A stretch of DNA of 64,000 bases. It comes from Nodularia sp. LEGE 06071. Lineage in GTDB: Bacteria > Cyanobacteriota > Cyanobacteriia > Cyanobacteriales > Nostocaceae. Numbering within the stretch: position 1 is the stretch's first letter; the number at the start of each line of letters is the position of its first letter. The stretch spans positions 310,001-374,000 of the forward strand of contig NZ_JADEWH010000002.1 in the NCBI RefSeq assembly GCF_015207755.1, in the 5' to 3' direction. A program made the position numbers and the translations under genes. This document shows positions 61,929 to 64,000 of the stretch, piece after piece. The notes beneath the pieces were generated by a model. The model saw only the letters and a program-made list of their open reading frames with translations. It had not been told where the DNA came from and made no database searches.

Positions 61929-63119
61929 TTAGGGTGGAGTCAAAGACATAGACAAATCTGCTGCGTGTTTCTTCCACAGTGGGATATCCCCGGTCAATTT
62001 TTCAATCATGTAATTTCCCACAATCGCTTCTGAACATTTATGCTTCCACCAATTCAATGATTTCTGGTGCAGTTCTTCCATGAGTTGCTGATTGTCTAGC
62101 AGATTTTCTAATATCTTCTCTACATCCTGCCAATCCTTGATTTGAATCACAGGCGCTCCATCTAAATACCACCTTGAAGGCAAAGCTTCTGTCACCAAAA
62201 TACAACCATATTTCATAGCTTCAAACAAACGAGTAGTTTCAAAGGACGTACCTCTGGGAACCAAACATATTTTAGTATCCATCATGATTTCACAATAACT
62301 ACGCTCATCTTCACTAGTTCTATTACGGAAGCCACCAGTAATTGATAACTCAACTTTCAAACCAGGATTTTTTTTCTGGAACTTCTTTAAACTCGATATC
62401 ATTAGTTTTCGAGCCAAGGCTTTGGGAGTTCCTAACCAGTGTTTCAAAGACCATACAGGATAAGGTATATGTATGACGCTACCAGAAAAATAAGTTTCAT
62501 AGAGACGATCTTTGATATTCTTGATGGGCAAATCTTTTGAGTTGTTGTAACCCAAAGGAATTTCAAAGATTCTGCCAATTGTCTCTTTGCCTGATAACCA
62601 GCTTTTTAACTTGTTAAAACTATAATTAATCAGACCTGGAGAACAGACTAGCAAGACTCGCAAAAATTGAATTAGCGTCAGCAAATTTAACAAAGAAGGT
62701 TTACGAAATGGATTACATCCGAGTATTGGTCGTGTGCCTATGCACTTAAATACTGCCCTGACTTTGTGAGCATATTTGGGTATGCGATACCATTCATCAC
62801 CGATTACTAACACGACAACATTTGTCCCATAAGATGGTAGTTCATCTATTTGATCCCAAGTTACATAAAATATTAAACCGCTAACCTGGAAACTATTCTC
62901 GATAGTCTGTAATACCTGACTAAAATATGTAGCCGAGCCAAAGTTGATCGGGGGATTACTGTCATATATATTCCAAGGTATTGGTTTTTGTTCTCGTTTC
63001 ATGTAGATATAGTACTGATTGGCAAGCGTATTGATTACAGACATTTCAGTTTGGTGCATTTGTAAGGAGATAGGTAATGTTTGTTCACAACATATAAATA
63101 TCAGACATTGATCAATCAT
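61929..63119 (-). CDS. Exostosin-like (GT47-type) glycosyltransferase
   Basis: 396 residues from the ATG at 63119, chosen because AAGGA lies just upstream; a GTG at 63155 is the alternative. The C-terminal part has C-L-V-P-R-G-T-S-F-E-T-T-R-L-F-E-A-M-K-Y-G-C-I, the conserved exostosin motif, and V-I-Q-I-K-D-W-Q. Exostosin-family enzymes build polysaccharides; cyanobacterial ones are uncharacterised. No signal peptide. It faces the two-component genes from the opposite strand, with 143 bp between the ends. Confidence 0.75.
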   Translation of the reverse strand: MIDQCLIFICCEQTLPISLQMHQTEMSVINTLANQYYIYMKREQKPIPWNIYDSNPPINFGSATYFSQVLQTIENSFQVSGLIFYVTWDQIDELPSYGTNVVVLVIGDEWYRIPKYAHKVRAVFKCIGTRPILGCNPFRKPSLLNLLTLIQFLRVLLVCSPGLINYSFNKLKSWLSGKETIGRIFEIPLGYNNSKDLPIKNIKDRLYETYFSGSVIHIPYPVWSLKHWLGTPKALARKLMISSLKKFQKKNPGLKVELSITGGFRNRTSEDERSYCEIMMDTKICLVPRGTSFETTRLFEAMKYGCILVTEALPSRWYLDGAPVIQIKDWQDVEKILENLLDNQQLMEELHQKSLNWWKHKCSEAIVGNYMIEKLTGDIPLWKKHAADLSMSLTPP

Positions 63120-63204
63120 CAATTCCTTTGATTGGAAATAATTAAAATCTACCACCCAATTTTGTAGAGACGTAATGATTGAACGGGGAGGATCTCAGTT
63201 TTGC

Positions 63205-63275
63205 AAATGTATTCTAAATCGACCCCTCTTGCCTGGAAACAGGATTCCTGCTGCCTCTACTAAGGGGGGTGAAGT
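63205..63275 (+). ncRNA. Candidate Yfr2-type small RNA
   Basis: A -10-like TATTCT at 63210 is followed by CCTGGAAACAGG (63232-63243), a short hairpin displaying the GGAAACA heptamer reported for Yfr2-family RNAs. Flanking CCCCTCTT (63223) and AAGGGGGG (63262-63269) can close an outer stem. It lies in an otherwise gene-free stretch. Rests on motif resemblance only. Confidence 0.35.
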
Positions 63276-64000
63276 TTTCTAGGGCTTTGTCAAAAAATGA
63301 GATAATCCCGATGAACGTCTACCTGTGACTATTTGGCGATTTATACCTAAATTCAATCATGCCAAATAGAATAATTGTGGGATGTGTGATTTAATTTTTA
63401 TACCTTTTCTTCATGAGGATGTCCCTAATTTTCTAAAGTCTCTAAGCTTATTTGTATAGCCACAGGCTAAAGAATGAGGATTAATATAACTTAGCCTCAC
63501 GTAGAATTGGGATGAGAAAGAGGAAGATGCACATCAAGAAACAATGAGCGATCACTGATTTTTATATAGACAATTCAAGCATATTTTTTGATGAATTTCA
63601 TTAAGGTTATGTATATTTTTCTAATGTATTATTTGAAGATAGTATAAATATTTATATACGGAATATAAAGTTAGTTAGATAAGTATAAAATTAATTAATA
63701 TTTAGCTGATTATCTTTGTATTAATACTTTTACAATTCCTGTCTATTTCCATCTTGTCGCTTATCATATCTGAGGAAAATGAATTTAGTAATTGATGATA
63801 CAATATTGATTAGAGTATCAATAATATACAGCATATTTCATCTGAGTCAGCTAGGTAAGGGCGGGCAGGATTACCATTCCACAAGATGTGTAGGATTAAA
63901 ATGTGTACTTCGTTTACTTACAAAGTGCTGTAAATAAATACTTGGTCTTTTAAAAGACATTTTCCAAGCAATGCTAAATTAAAATTATTTAAATATATTA
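63276..64000. other. Gene-free AT-rich tail of the window
   Basis: 725 bp with no plausible coding frame and no recognisable RNA gene. Composition is strongly AT-rich from about 63580. A gene may start beyond the window edge. Confidence 0.5.

Overview
The window comes from a filamentous, probably heterocyst-forming cyanobacterium of the Nostocales (Nostoc/Anabaena/Nodularia-like). The evidence is the density of HIP1 octamers (GCGATCGC), the short GC-rich heptameric repeats of the type CTCTGCG at many gene ends, other dispersed palindromes, and typical cyanobacterial genes: a fused ThiD2-ThiE, a Som-type porin with SLH-like N-terminus, a PedR-like small LuxR protein, DUF1517 and DUF6391 proteins, and a type II NADH dehydrogenase. 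No rRNA, tRNA or CRISPR array was seen. Functions are read from motifs only; no database search was run.

Layout. 1-6.5 kb: the left end of an IS200/IS605-type (TnpB) element, then two related beta-helix (DUF1565-like) surface proteins, one ending in six SLH repeats and one in a SPOR-like tail, flanking a small unknown protein and a membrane desaturase. 6.6-14.6 kb: a membrane protein, thiE and thiS, a glycosyltransferase, 1.4 kb of AT-rich DNA, a DUF1517 protein and a Tat-exported PhoD-like phosphatase. 14.7-18.5 kb: two consecutive ATPase/nuclease pairs (AAA ATPase + PIN-like protein; AAA ATPase + DUF4276 TOPRIM-like protein), a likely defence island directly before mutS. 21.2-32.2 kb: a mostly minus-strand lipid or natural-product-like locus with two GNAT-like proteins, a GH3-type acyl-amido synthetase, a desaturase, a membrane protein, a Rieske oxygenase and a large fusion of an NqrB/RnfD-like membrane domain with FG-GAP repeats and an ASPIC/UnbV domain. 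A plus-strand ndh-2 gene and a duplication scar interrupt it.

32.4-40.2 kb: an Rpn-type nuclease pseudogene, a TPR protein, a DUF711 protein, a 2OG-Fe dioxygenase, sfsA, a gluconokinase, then a two-gene unit I consider the most novel item: a HipA-like kinase lacking the HipA N-terminal subdomain, followed 2 bp later by a protein that seems to carry that subdomain fused to a HIRAN domain. A PfkB sugar kinase converges on it. 40.5-50.3 kb: pedR-like regulator, DUF6391, glycosyltransferase, lipoprotein serpin, AI-2E-type permease, LCP protein with a strong terminator, and a PD-(D/E)XK nuclease-like domain fused to TPRs. 50.5-64 kb: Som porin, a minus-strand glycan or glycolipid operon (three glycosyltransferases, ABC exporter, APH-type kinase), a miniature inverted-repeat element, a two-component system with a candidate operator, an exostosin-like glycosyltransferase and a possible Yfr2-type small RNA.

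Repeats are unusually informative here. They sit at gene ends, have been read into protein C-termini, supply a ribosome binding site, and sit in frame inside gluconokinase, the histidine kinase and the nuclease-TPR protein.
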